Assembly: GCA_049840395.1 (NCBI GenBank)
Contig: JASGLD010000009.1
Location: forward strand, 186,001-250,000
DNA from: CAILZL01 sp049840395
GTDB taxonomy: Bacteria > Pseudomonadota > Gammaproteobacteria > Steroidobacterales > Steroidobacteraceae
Direction of reading: 5' to 3'
Length of the DNA stretch: 64,000 nt
Part shown: one piece after another, positions 50,270 through 58,575 of the stretch
Numbering within the stretch: position 1 is the first letter of the stretch
Layout of the letters: the number at the start of each line of letters is the position of its first letter
Made by a program: the position numbers and the translations under genes
The notes under the pieces: model-generated
Databases searched by the model: none
What the model saw: only the letters and a program-made list of their open reading frames with translations
What the model was told of the DNA's origin: nothing

Positions 50270-50665
50270 TTATTTCTTTTCCGGTGCGCGACAGGCGTGA
50301 AAGCTGACTTGTTGCCAGGTGGCGTCTTTGCGCACCCATACCTGCGTCACGCGTGCTTCGGTGGTGAGTACTTTTTCCGGCGTGGCATACAGGTGCATGG
50401 TGTTGATCATGCCGCCATTCATGATGGCCACGTCGTCGCCATAAAAACGAATGCTCAGATTCTGGCGAGTGATTTCTACAAAGTGCAGCACCTGTAATGC
50501 GTGATTGATCACTTCGGCCTTGTTCTGCACGATGCCGGTGGTGTGCACATGCACCAGATCGTCTGCGAATAGCTGTGCCAGCGTCGCGCCATCACGGCCC
50601 ACCAATGCCTCGCCGCGTTGTGCTTCCAAGGCTAGCAATTGAGTTTCATCTGCGGCGCGAGTCAT
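50270..50665 (-). CDS. SnoaL/NTF2-like protein
   Basis: The 131-residue protein has the alpha/beta barrel pattern of nuclear transport factor 2-like enzymes: 'LEAQRGEALVGRDGATLAQL', 'FADDLVHVHTTGIVQNKAEV', 'VTQVWVRKDATWQQVSFHAC'. These proteins act as isomerases, hydrolases or ligand binders, so the function is open. Its start overlaps the glycerate kinase stop (ATGA), so it is co-translated at the end of that operon. Confidence 0.85.
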   Translation of the reverse strand: MTRAADETQLLALEAQRGEALVGRDGATLAQLFADDLVHVHTTGIVQNKAEVINHALQVLHFVEITRQNLSIRFYGDDVAIMNGGMINTMHLYATPEKVLTTEARVTQVWVRKDATWQQVSFHACRAPEKK

Positions 50666-51927
50666 GCTCTTCTCCCAATAAAAATAGCGCGAAAGTCATT
50701 AACGTTGGTGCGGGTCGGACCGGTTTTGATCAAGCAGTCCATATGTTCAAACAAGCTGAAGGCATCGTTGTTATGCAGAAACTCGCTGGGTTGCAAGCCG
50801 AGGCTGGTGGCCTGTTGCAGAAACCTGGGGCCGATCAGCGCGCCTGCATTACTTTCCGTGCCGTCGATGCCATCGGTATCGCAGGCAATGGCCCAGGTAT
50901 CGGCCTGCGCATCCAATGCCAGCCCCAGGCTCAACAGAAATTCGGCATTGCGTCCGCCACGGCCTTTGCCGTGCACAGTAACCGTGGTTTCACCGCCGGA
51001 AATAATGACGCAAGGTGGCTTTGCTGGTTGCTGTTCTTTAAGACATTGCTTGGCGAGCTGTGCATGCATGACGCCGCAGTCGCGTGCTTCGCCTTCCAGG
51101 GCATCGCCCAGCACTATGGGCATGATGCCGGCCGACCTGGCTACCTCGGCTGCAGCTTGCAGTGAGGCGGCTGGCGTGGCGACCAATATATTTTGTACCT
51201 GCTGCAGTCGTGGATCGCCGGGTTTGGGGGTTTCCGATTCCGGATTGTTCAACCACTGGATGACACTTGCAGGTGTATCGATGTGATATTTTTCCAGCAC
51301 TGCCAGTGCATCGAAGCGCGTGCTGGGATCGGCCACGGTGGGACCTGAGGCAATGATGGATGGATCGTCGCCAGGTACATCGGAAATCATCAATGTGATC
51401 ACCCGTGCTGGCGCGGCGGCCAGTGCCAATCGACCGCCCTTGATGCGCGATAGATGTTTGCGCACGCAATTGATTTCATGAATGGCGGCGCCGCTCTTGA
51501 GCAGGGCTTTGGTGATGCGCCGTTTGTCTTCCAGGGGCACAGACTCCGGCGCCAGGCTCAGCAGTGATGAGCCACCACCGGAAATCAAGCACAGCACCAG
51601 ATCGTCGGCGCTTAAGCCTTGTAGCAATTGCAACATGCGCTCGGCGCCCGCTTGTCCCGCTGCATCGGGCACCGGGTGGCCGGCTTCGATGACTTCGACG
51701 CGATTGCAAGTTGCGCCATGGCCATAGCGGGTAATGACCAGGCCAGTTAGCGAGCCATGCCAATGCGCCTCCACGGCTTGTGCCATCGCGGCGGCGGCTT
51801 TGCCGGCTCCGATCACTACTGTTCTGCCTTTGGGTGGCGCGGGCAGGTGCGGTGGCACGCAGCGCGAGGGGTGGGCTGCAGCCACGGCAGCCTCGAACAT
51901 CGCGAGTAACAGTTGATCGGGTTTCAT
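50662..51927 (-). CDS. glycerate 2-kinase (GckA/TtuD, MOFRL family)
   Basis: The 421-residue enzyme has the N-terminal DUF4147 domain ('VIGAGKAAAAMAQAVEAHW') with 'LCLISGGGSSLLSLAPESV'. The C-terminal MOFRL domain contains 'VIISGGETTVTVHGKGRGGR'. It phosphorylates D-glycerate to 2-phosphoglycerate. With the reductase gene immediately upstream it would complete tartronate semialdehyde to 2-phosphoglycerate conversion. Nine bases separate the two genes. Confidence 0.92.
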   Translation of the reverse strand: MKPDQLLLAMFEAAVAAAHPSRCVPPHLPAPPKGRTVVIGAGKAAAAMAQAVEAHWHGSLTGLVITRYGHGATCNRVEVIEAGHPVPDAAGQAGAERMLQLLQGLSADDLVLCLISGGGSSLLSLAPESVPLEDKRRITKALLKSGAAIHEINCVRKHLSRIKGGRLALAAAPARVITLMISDVPGDDPSIIASGPTVADPSTRFDALAVLEKYHIDTPASVIQWLNNPESETPKPGDPRLQQVQNILVATPAASLQAAAEVARSAGIMPIVLGDALEGEARDCGVMHAQLAKQCLKEQQPAKPPCVIISGGETTVTVHGKGRGGRNAEFLLSLGLALDAQADTWAIACDTDGIDGTESNAGALIGPRFLQQATSLGLQPSEFLHNNDAFSLFEHMDCLIKTGPTRTNVNDFRAIFIGRRA

Positions 51928-51935
51928 TGCTGCTG

Positions 51936-52832
51936 TCAGCCGGCGATCTGATGGCTGATTTGATGATTGGCCAGCTTCTCGATGACCTGCACCAAACCGG
52001 AATGATCCCAGCCTGCGCCGCCTTGCGCGCTGGCGGCATTCATCAATTCGGCCACTGTAGCGGTATTGGGCAAAGCGACGCCCAGCTTGCGTGCGCCATC
52101 CAGGGCCAATGCCAGATCCTTGCGATGCAGTTCGATGCGGAAGCCTGGGTTGAAGGTACGTTTGATCATACGTTCGCCATGCACTTCCAGTATGCGTGAG
52201 GCAGCAAAGCCGCCCATCAGCGCCTGACGCACCTTGGCGGGATCGGCGCCCGCCTTGGAAGCAAATAGCAAGGCTTCGCCTACCGCCTGGATGTTCAGGG
52301 CTACGATGATTTGATTGGCTACCTTGGTGATCTGGCCTGCGCCAATGTCGCCCACCAGCGTAATATTTTTGCCCATCAATTCGAATAGCGGCCTGATGCG
52401 TTCGAATATTTCTGGCTTGCCGCCCACCATGATAGTGAGTGAAGCCGCTTTGGCGCCGACTTCGCCGCCGGATACCGGTGCATCCAGGTAATCGCAGCCC
52501 AGCTTGGCGATGCGCGCAGCAAAGTCCTGTGTGGCGATGGGCGAGATGGAGCTCATGTCCACCACGGTCTTGCCGGCGGTCAGGCCGGCAGCAATGCCTT
52601 CGGCGTTAAACAGTACGGCCTCGACATCCGGCGTGTCCGATACGATGGTGATGATGACTTCGGATTGCTGCGCTACCGTCTTGGGCGAAGCGCACAGCAC
52701 GAAACCCTCGTTTTGCAATTGCTCGGCAATGGCCGGCTTGCGCGCATACACATGTACGGTATGGCCTGCGGCCTTTAAATGAGTGGCCATGGGGCGGCCC
52801 ATGACGCCGAGGCCGACGAATCCGATATTCAT
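51936..52832 (-). CDS. garR: tartronate semialdehyde reductase (2-hydroxy-3-oxopropionate reductase)
   Basis: The 298-residue HIBADH-family enzyme has the N-terminal 'GFVGLGVMGRPMATHLKAAG', 'DAPVSGGEVGAKAASLTIMV' and the catalytic Lys in 'GQITKVANQI'. The segments 'FNPGFRIELHRKDLALALDG' and 'GAGWDHSGLVQVIEKL' are typical of GarR/GlxR. It reduces tartronate semialdehyde to glycerate, which the adjacent kinase uses. No glyoxylate carboligase is in the window. Confidence 0.88.
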   Translation of the reverse strand: MNIGFVGLGVMGRPMATHLKAAGHTVHVYARKPAIAEQLQNEGFVLCASPKTVAQQSEVIITIVSDTPDVEAVLFNAEGIAAGLTAGKTVVDMSSISPIATQDFAARIAKLGCDYLDAPVSGGEVGAKAASLTIMVGGKPEIFERIRPLFELMGKNITLVGDIGAGQITKVANQIIVALNIQAVGEALLFASKAGADPAKVRQALMGGFAASRILEVHGERMIKRTFNPGFRIELHRKDLALALDGARKLGVALPNTATVAELMNAASAQGGAGWDHSGLVQVIEKLANHQISHQIAG

Positions 52833-52914
52833 AGTGGGTCCTTGTGAAACGGGAGGCGTGATTTATCACGCCACGCGGCAATCGAAAAGAGCGTAGTGCA
52901 TTACGCTCGGGCTT

Positions 52915-53895
52915 CTAAGCTTCGGCAATGCACGGGTTGCGCTGCATCCCCAGTCCGGTAATGGTGCTTTCCGCCACATCGCCTGGTTGGAAAAAGCGAC
53001 GATGATGTGCGCCATTACCCGCTGGCGAACCCGTACAGATGATGTCGCCCGGATACAGCGTGATCAGCGAGGAGATGTATTCGATCAGGCGCGGAATTTT
53101 GAAGATCATGTCCGAGGTGCTTTCGTCCTGCATGGTCTTGCCATTGAGCTTGAAGGTGATCTGCACGTTTTGCGGATCGTTTACAAACTGCCGCGGCACG
53201 ATATAGGGACCGAAGGGGAGGAAGGTGGGGCGGCACTTGGAGTTCAGCCAATCCGTACCGATCTTGGGCATGTCCTTGCGGTACAGCGTGTCGCGGGCAG
53301 TCACATCGTTAGTAATGGCATATCCGGCGATGTGGTCGAGGGCTTGGTCGCGCTCGATTCGGTAGCCTTGCTTGCCGATGACGATGCCCAGCTCCAATTC
53401 CCAATCCGGCTCTTTCACGTCCTTGGGCAGGATGATGGGGTCGAATGGGCCAGTGATGCTCGAATTGGCCTTGGTCCAGGCATAGGGTTCGCCGGTGGCG
53501 GCACGTTCGTCCATCATCTTTTCGCCATAGGTCTTGGCCTCTTCCGGTGACATGCCTTCGGCCTTGGCCTCAGAGATGATGATGTCCACCACATGCTTAC
53601 GGTAGTTGGCGCCCACGCACAGGATCTGACGCGGATTGGTGTAGGGCGCGTGTACTTGCAAATTGCTAACGAGGACGGCTGTGTGACTTGAAAAGCTTTG
53701 CGCAGCAGACTCAAGAATGGGCAGGTTACGATCCCAGTTGTCGAGCAACTCCAGCATGCTTTGGCCGTAGGGCGTCAGGCCTTGTGCGGCGAATGCTTGG
53801 AGCGCAACGACTTGATCGGCAACAACCAGACCGATAAATGGCGAACTGCCGGCATGGGAAAAAGTCCCCAGCGCGAATGGAGTGGGAGATGACAT
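52915..53895 (-). CDS. fumarylacetoacetate hydrolase family protein
   Basis: The 326-residue protein has the FAH fold: 'ILCVGANYRKHVVD', the metal-binding 'WELELGIVIGKQGYRI' and 'GYAITNDVTARDTLYR', and 'GDIICTGSPAGNG' near the end. Family members hydrolyse or decarboxylate 2-oxo or acylpyruvate-type substrates. Its position after GarR suggests sugar-acid or aromatic catabolism, but the substrate is not defined. Confidence 0.9.
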   Translation of the reverse strand: MSSPTPFALGTFSHAGSSPFIGLVVADQVVALQAFAAQGLTPYGQSMLELLDNWDRNLPILESAAQSFSSHTAVLVSNLQVHAPYTNPRQILCVGANYRKHVVDIIISEAKAEGMSPEEAKTYGEKMMDERAATGEPYAWTKANSSITGPFDPIILPKDVKEPDWELELGIVIGKQGYRIERDQALDHIAGYAITNDVTARDTLYRKDMPKIGTDWLNSKCRPTFLPFGPYIVPRQFVNDPQNVQITFKLNGKTMQDESTSDMIFKIPRLIEYISSLITLYPGDIICTGSPAGNGAHHRRFFQPGDVAESTITGLGMQRNPCIAEA

Positions 53896-53975
53896 GGATT
53901 ATTCCTATAGATTGAAAGCGATCGCAGACTGGTGCCCGTAGCCTGCGATCGTTAGACGAGCTCGAAACTGGAATT

Positions 53976-54290
53976 CTATTTGATTGGCGAGAAAGCCGTC
54001 GGCAGCAGGATTTTGGTTTCCTGAAGCTGGATGCAGGCCATGCCTTTCGGCAGGTATTGCTGCCAAACAGGTTGCTTCATTAGTTCGGCGCGCCGCCGCA
54101 GGCGGTCTTCAAAGCTTTCATAGCCCCACAAATGCACTAGTTGATTAAGCGTGCCTGCCTCGGTGGTGTAGTAACCCAGCAGGTTGCCGAGAATCTTTTG
54201 CTGCAGCTCAAAAGGTTCGGGCAGATAGACGCTTAAGAACTCACCCAGCTTGCCTGGATGGAGGGTGTAGGTGCGTAGTTCAACGATCAT
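53976..54290 (-). CDS. NIPSNAP family protein
   Basis: A 104-residue dimeric alpha/beta-barrel protein from ATG 54290, with 'MIVELRTYTLHPGKLGEFLS' and 'LNQLVHLWGYESFEDRLRRR', the NIPSNAP signature. A GTG four codons earlier gives the longer frame. NIPSNAP proteins often accompany catabolic enzymes and may act as small monooxygenase-like or chaperone proteins. First gene of the leftward catabolic group. Confidence 0.85.
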   Translation of the reverse strand: MIVELRTYTLHPGKLGEFLSVYLPEPFELQQKILGNLLGYYTTEAGTLNQLVHLWGYESFEDRLRRRAELMKQPVWQQYLPKGMACIQLQETKILLPTAFSPIK

Positions 54291-55105
54291 GGCCGATTCC
54301 ACTGTGGAAATTGATAACTATATTGGATGGCGTGGTGATTTGGCAGGCCAAGGCATTTAGCTAGAGGCTTGAATATGGCTTGCTTGATTGCCTTGGGTTA
54401 CGTCGATGTGACTTTGTTTATGCATTGAAAGCTTGCCCTTGCTTCGCCTGCAGAAAAACTTTCAGGGAGCAGGCTGCAATTTGTATCGATCATAAAAAAT
54501 AATTAAGAACCGAGATGGCGCTACATTACTTGGTGCGAAATCGGTTTGTCGGTGAAGGCGTGATTTGCATAAATGATTTTTGCGCGAGTTGTAAGTATGC
54601 AACAGTTTTTAACGACCCATAAATCCCTTGTGGCTTGAAATGCTGCGCTGCAGCGTCTGCTTATCAACAAGCTATTTTATTAGGGACCGCCATTCATCTC
54701 GACTCATCCCACGTACGTAAGCGGTTGCGATAAGCGAGCAACAGTGAAAAAGAGAAGCCGCTTTTCTGCATGGAAATACATTCAAAAAGAAATGGGCTGT
54801 GCAACAGGCATTACGTAAGTGATTTGCAGATGGATATTGAGTGCTTGCATCGCGTGCATTGCACATAAGTGACATCAATTTCGTTCCGCTGCTTGTGCTT
54901 GGTGCGAAGAGTAATTCCCATTGCGTGGAAAATTACGCTGTGTTAATCATGAGACATCAATTACTAAAGCTAAGAATATTAGGGGGCGCACACAGTTCAC
55001 GACGTGTGATTTGAATTATTCAATTTTTGTTTGTGATCTATGGCATTGGATGCACGGTTGTTTCAGGGCGCCAATTCAAAGGCCGCATATAAAAATTATG
55101 GGTGA

Positions 55106-55140
55106 GGAACACTCCTAAAATTAAATATCGAGAGTGTTCC
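55106..55140. repeat. inverted repeat upstream of the first TonB receptor
   Basis: GGAACACTC and GAGTGTTCC form a perfect 9-bp stem around 17 bases. It may be a hairpin in the leader RNA or a dyad operator. It lies about 52 bp before the ATG and is not present in the second receptor's leader. Confidence 0.6.
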
Positions 55141-55191
55141 GGGGTTAATAAGTTTAAGTGCATCAAGCACGAATAAGGGTGAGGCAAATAC
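55113..55191 (+). promoter_or_regulatory. receptor leader, copy 1 (shared with 58519-58575)
   Basis: The leader has AAAATTAAATATCGA, then a small hairpin AAGTGC-ATCAA-GCAC, then GGTGAGGC as ribosome site. The same three elements, in the same order, precede the second receptor. Confidence 0.55.
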
Positions 55192-58185
55192 ATGAGCAAG
55201 CTAGTAGCATGCTTGTCCGGCGCCTTAGTGACGTTGGCAAGTGCATCAGGGGCATCAGCGCAAAGTAATTCCACTTCTGCCGATGCTGCGGGGTTAGAGC
55301 TGGAAGAAGTAGTGGTAACTGCGGAACGCGTTACCAAGGATCTGCAAAAAGTTTCCCAGGTGATCAACGTCACTAGCGGTGAACAGCTTAAGAAAGAAGG
55401 CAAGATCCGTATCGACGAAATTCTGCAGGGCATAACAGGTGTGCAACTGCAAAGCGATCAGGTCGATACCAATATCTACATGCGCGGTGTTTCCACTGGT
55501 GTGCCATTGTTGGTAGACGGTGTCAGCCAGGGTGCGGGTCCAGCAGCCCGTAATACAACCTTGGACATTGCCCAGGTTGCCGTTGCTCGTGGCGTACAGA
55601 ACGGCGCGGGTACTACCTCGTTGACCGGCTCAGTGAGCTTGGTAACGAACAAGCCGGCCTTTGAATATCAGGCTTCCGGTTCGCTCAGTGTGGGCAGCTA
55701 TGAGCTGCGCAACACTGAAGGCGTGCTTAACCTGCCAATCACCGACAATCAGGCGGTGCGCGTTGCCTACTCGGCAGATCGTCGTAATGGCTATATCAGC
55801 AGCGATGCCGGTAACTCCGATAACCGCCAATTCCGTCTGCGTTACCGTTGGATGCCCAGTGAAAATCTGGATATCGTCGCCAGCTTTCAGGAAGGTAGAA
55901 CTGAAGGTAATGGCGTTAGCCAGTCAACCCTGTTGTATACGGGTCACTGGATTGACTACACAGCGGGCGACTCGGTGGCTTGGACCAATCCTTACACCGG
56001 GACAACTTCTGTTTGGGGGCAAACGCAGCCTACGGCAAATCGCTTCTTCTTGGCGGGCCAAGTGAATGCTGCGAATTCGGTAACTCCTACAACGGGACAA
56101 ACCACTTATAACGCAGGTCCTTGCTCGGGTAACACCGAAGCCTCCAATAGTTCCGGTACTCGCACCGCTGGTAGCGTTACAACCTTCAACTGGGATTATC
56201 TCGGACCACTGATTACCTCGATGGGGTGCCCAGCGCGTCAATTGGCAATCAGAGATGGCGTTTATTTCAATCAGCGCTCCAATCCCTGGGATGATGGCTT
56301 TGGTGCTTACGAATGGTCAAACTCGCCTGTGCGTAACACCATTCAGCGTCAGGCAAACGTCATCATTGATTGGACTACTTCGTATGGTAAGTGGACGATC
56401 CAACCTGCCTATGTCTACAACTTAAATAACTTCGTAGAACCGGCGCGTGGTACCAGCTGGATGGTTCAGGGCGGCATTCCGTCGAACTCTGAGCGTTTGG
56501 ATGTGCAGTTGGCGTCAAATTCAGATGGCAAACTGCAGTGGGTTACCGGCTTCAACGGCACCTACACCCCTCGCGCAGATCAGGGTACGACCTTCACCAC
56601 CATTGCCATGCCAACTGCGGGTTGGGACACGATGACTGGTATGTCGGCCACGGTTGGCACGAGCTGCTACACCGTACTGCCCGGTACCAATCCGGCAACG
56701 GCCGCCGGCGATGTTGGCATTGCTAATTCTTCGCAATGCAATACTGTCAACTATTCTGCACCAGGCAAAAGCTACAACTATGGCTTGAGCCTGCAGGGTG
56801 GTTATCCAGTGCTGGATAACTTGCGTTTGAATGGCAGCGTTCGTAAGGATTGGTACACATCCGAAAATCGCGGTGCTGCGTTCGACACTTTGATTGACGG
56901 TAGTGGCCAGCGTTACGTGTGGTACATCCCCACCACTACGGGTACTGGTGGCAACACGGGTTTAGTCGTGCCTTATCGCATGAATATCTCGCAAGCCGAT
57001 CTGGATGCCATGGTGAACTCGGTTCATTCTTGGAGAAAGTCCAACACCGAAAGCTACACGTTTAACGTCGAGTATGACTTCCTGCCCAGCACCATGCTTT
57101 ATGCCAAATATGCAACCGGTGCAACCGGTGCAATGGCGGCAGCTATGGGCGGCGCTTCAGGCGGAACGCTAAATTTGGCATTGCCGAATGCGGTAGTACC
57201 CGGAACCACGACCAGCTACGTAACGGCAATTACCTTGCCAGCTCCTTCGGTAAAGGGCGAAACGACGCAGCAAATCAGTCTGGGTTTGAAGAGCCGCTGG
57301 TTTGATAACAAGCTGCAAGTCAATGTCGAGGCATTCGATAACAAGTACAAGAACCGTCCGCTGGGACAAATTCTGAGTGGCTTGTATAACTATGCCAACG
57401 GTGTGACCGGTAATCCTACTTGTACCGCTACTGCTACTCAGCCGATTATTTCAGTATTGGGTACGGCACTGACCAATAGCTGCTTTGCGACAAACATCGG
57501 TAACTTTACCGGCGATTTGCGCTCACGCGGCGTGGACATGGACGTGACTTTTGTGCCGACTGCGAATGATCGCTTGGACCTGGCTGTTGAATATCTGCGT
57601 ACTACCTTTGAAGGTGTGCCTGAGATCGCGCCGATTACGGCCAACGATGTCTTGGCTTCAGCGACATCGGGTAGTAACGCGACACTCGCTGCCTTCTTTG
57701 CTGATAACTACAACAACTTCCTCGCGGGTGTTGACGGTCAGACTCTGCCCAATGCACCGCGGTGGAGTGTGAATTTCAACTATCAGCATCAATTTGAGTT
57801 GCCGGGCGGCAGCCGCTTGGTTCCGCGCGTAACGGCTTATTACAAGTCGGCGGTCTACTTCAATGAAAGTCTGCAAAACGGCAGTAGCTCAAATATTGTG
57901 GAAAGCAATTGGGCCATCGCCAATGACCGCTGGTTGCCTTCCATTCAACCTGGCTACACGCTGTTTGATTTTTATACCACCTGGCAGCCTAAAGACGGCA
58001 AGTGGAGTTTGAGTGGTTACGTCAAGAACATCGAAAACGAGCCAATCCTCTCGTCGACCGGTGGTCTTACGACGATCTCTACGGGTAGCATGGCAACCAA
58101 CGACTTATATCGAGTCGTCACTGGTGGTTATGCCAACTTGAATGCGCCGCGTACTTTTGGTCTGACCTTGAGTGCGAATTTCTAA
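55192..58185 (+). CDS. TonB-dependent receptor
   Basis: The 997-residue protein has a signal peptide (cleaved after 'GASA'). The TonB box-like 'LEEVVVTAERV' is followed by the plug domain ('RIDEILQGITGVQLQSDQ', 'DTNIYMRGVSTGVPLLVDGV'). A 22-strand type barrel ends in 'TFGLTLSANF' with a terminal Phe for BAM recognition. The ligand cannot be deduced. It is about half identical in feel to the receptor at 58576. A strong terminator follows. Confidence 0.93.
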   Translation: MSKLVACLSGALVTLASASGASAQSNSTSADAAGLELEEVVVTAERVTKDLQKVSQVINVTSGEQLKKEGKIRIDEILQGITGVQLQSDQVDTNIYMRGVSTGVPLLVDGVSQGAGPAARNTTLDIAQVAVARGVQNGAGTTSLTGSVSLVTNKPAFEYQASGSLSVGSYELRNTEGVLNLPITDNQAVRVAYSADRRNGYISSDAGNSDNRQFRLRYRWMPSENLDIVASFQEGRTEGNGVSQSTLLYTGHWIDYTAGDSVAWTNPYTGTTSVWGQTQPTANRFFLAGQVNAANSVTPTTGQTTYNAGPCSGNTEASNSSGTRTAGSVTTFNWDYLGPLITSMGCPARQLAIRDGVYFNQRSNPWDDGFGAYEWSNSPVRNTIQRQANVIIDWTTSYGKWTIQPAYVYNLNNFVEPARGTSWMVQGGIPSNSERLDVQLASNSDGKLQWVTGFNGTYTPRADQGTTFTTIAMPTAGWDTMTGMSATVGTSCYTVLPGTNPATAAGDVGIANSSQCNTVNYSAPGKSYNYGLSLQGGYPVLDNLRLNGSVRKDWYTSENRGAAFDTLIDGSGQRYVWYIPTTTGTGGNTGLVVPYRMNISQADLDAMVNSVHSWRKSNTESYTFNVEYDFLPSTMLYAKYATGATGAMAAAMGGASGGTLNLALPNAVVPGTTTSYVTAITLPAPSVKGETTQQISLGLKSRWFDNKLQVNVEAFDNKYKNRPLGQILSGLYNYANGVTGNPTCTATATQPIISVLGTALTNSCFATNIGNFTGDLRSRGVDMDVTFVPTANDRLDLAVEYLRTTFEGVPEIAPITANDVLASATSGSNATLAAFFADNYNNFLAGVDGQTLPNAPRWSVNFNYQHQFELPGGSRLVPRVTAYYKSAVYFNESLQNGSSSNIVESNWAIANDRWLPSIQPGYTLFDFYTTWQPKDGKWSLSGYVKNIENEPILSSTGGLTTISTGSMATNDLYRVVTGGYANLNAPRTFGLTLSANF

Positions 58186-58219
58186 TGGCGAAAAGTGTCT
58201 AGCTAGTTAGTGCTAGTTG

Positions 58220-58260
58220 AAAGGTTGATCAGGCATTGCTTGATCAACCTTTTTTATTCG
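58220..58260 (+). terminator. terminator after the first TonB receptor
   Basis: A perfect 12-bp stem, AAAGGTTGATCA / TGATCAACCTTT, with a 9-base loop and a following T run, 35 bp past the stop. It separates the two receptor genes into independent transcripts. Confidence 0.9.
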
Positions 58261-58518
58261 GCGTGCCATAAAAAAACAAACGCGCCAATCCAAGAATTAT
58301 GTGTGGTCAGTTGAAATATCCGATTGCAAGGATGTTTCCATGATGTTACTTATGCAATAAATCCTGCGGCAGGGAATATTTTTCTAACTCATGGCTTGCA
58401 GTAGCTAAAACAAGTTATTTCTTTGTGGTTGACGCTTGGGGAGGGTGTGTATCGCAACTTGAGTTGATGGGGTCAAGATGCATTGCTATGCGCCATAAAT
58501 CATGGCGAGGCTTGGCAT

Positions 58519-58575
58519 CCGGCAAAATTAAATAATCGAAGTGCATAAAAGCACTATCAGGTGAGGCCATAAATA
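58519..58575 (+). promoter_or_regulatory. receptor leader, copy 2
   Basis: AAAATTAAATAATCGA, the hairpin AAGTGC-ATAAAA-GCAC and GGTGAGGC occur in the same order as before the first receptor. The remaining 58261-58518 shows no gene and presumably holds the promoter. Confidence 0.55.

Larger units (their letters stand above)
54303..55191. other. long noncoding region upstream of the first TonB receptor
   Basis: No credible gene is visible in 889 bp; the region is AT-rich. Near its right end is a perfect inverted repeat (55106-55140) and a leader resembling that of the second receptor. Unidentified promoters for both flanking operons are expected here. Confidence 0.5.
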
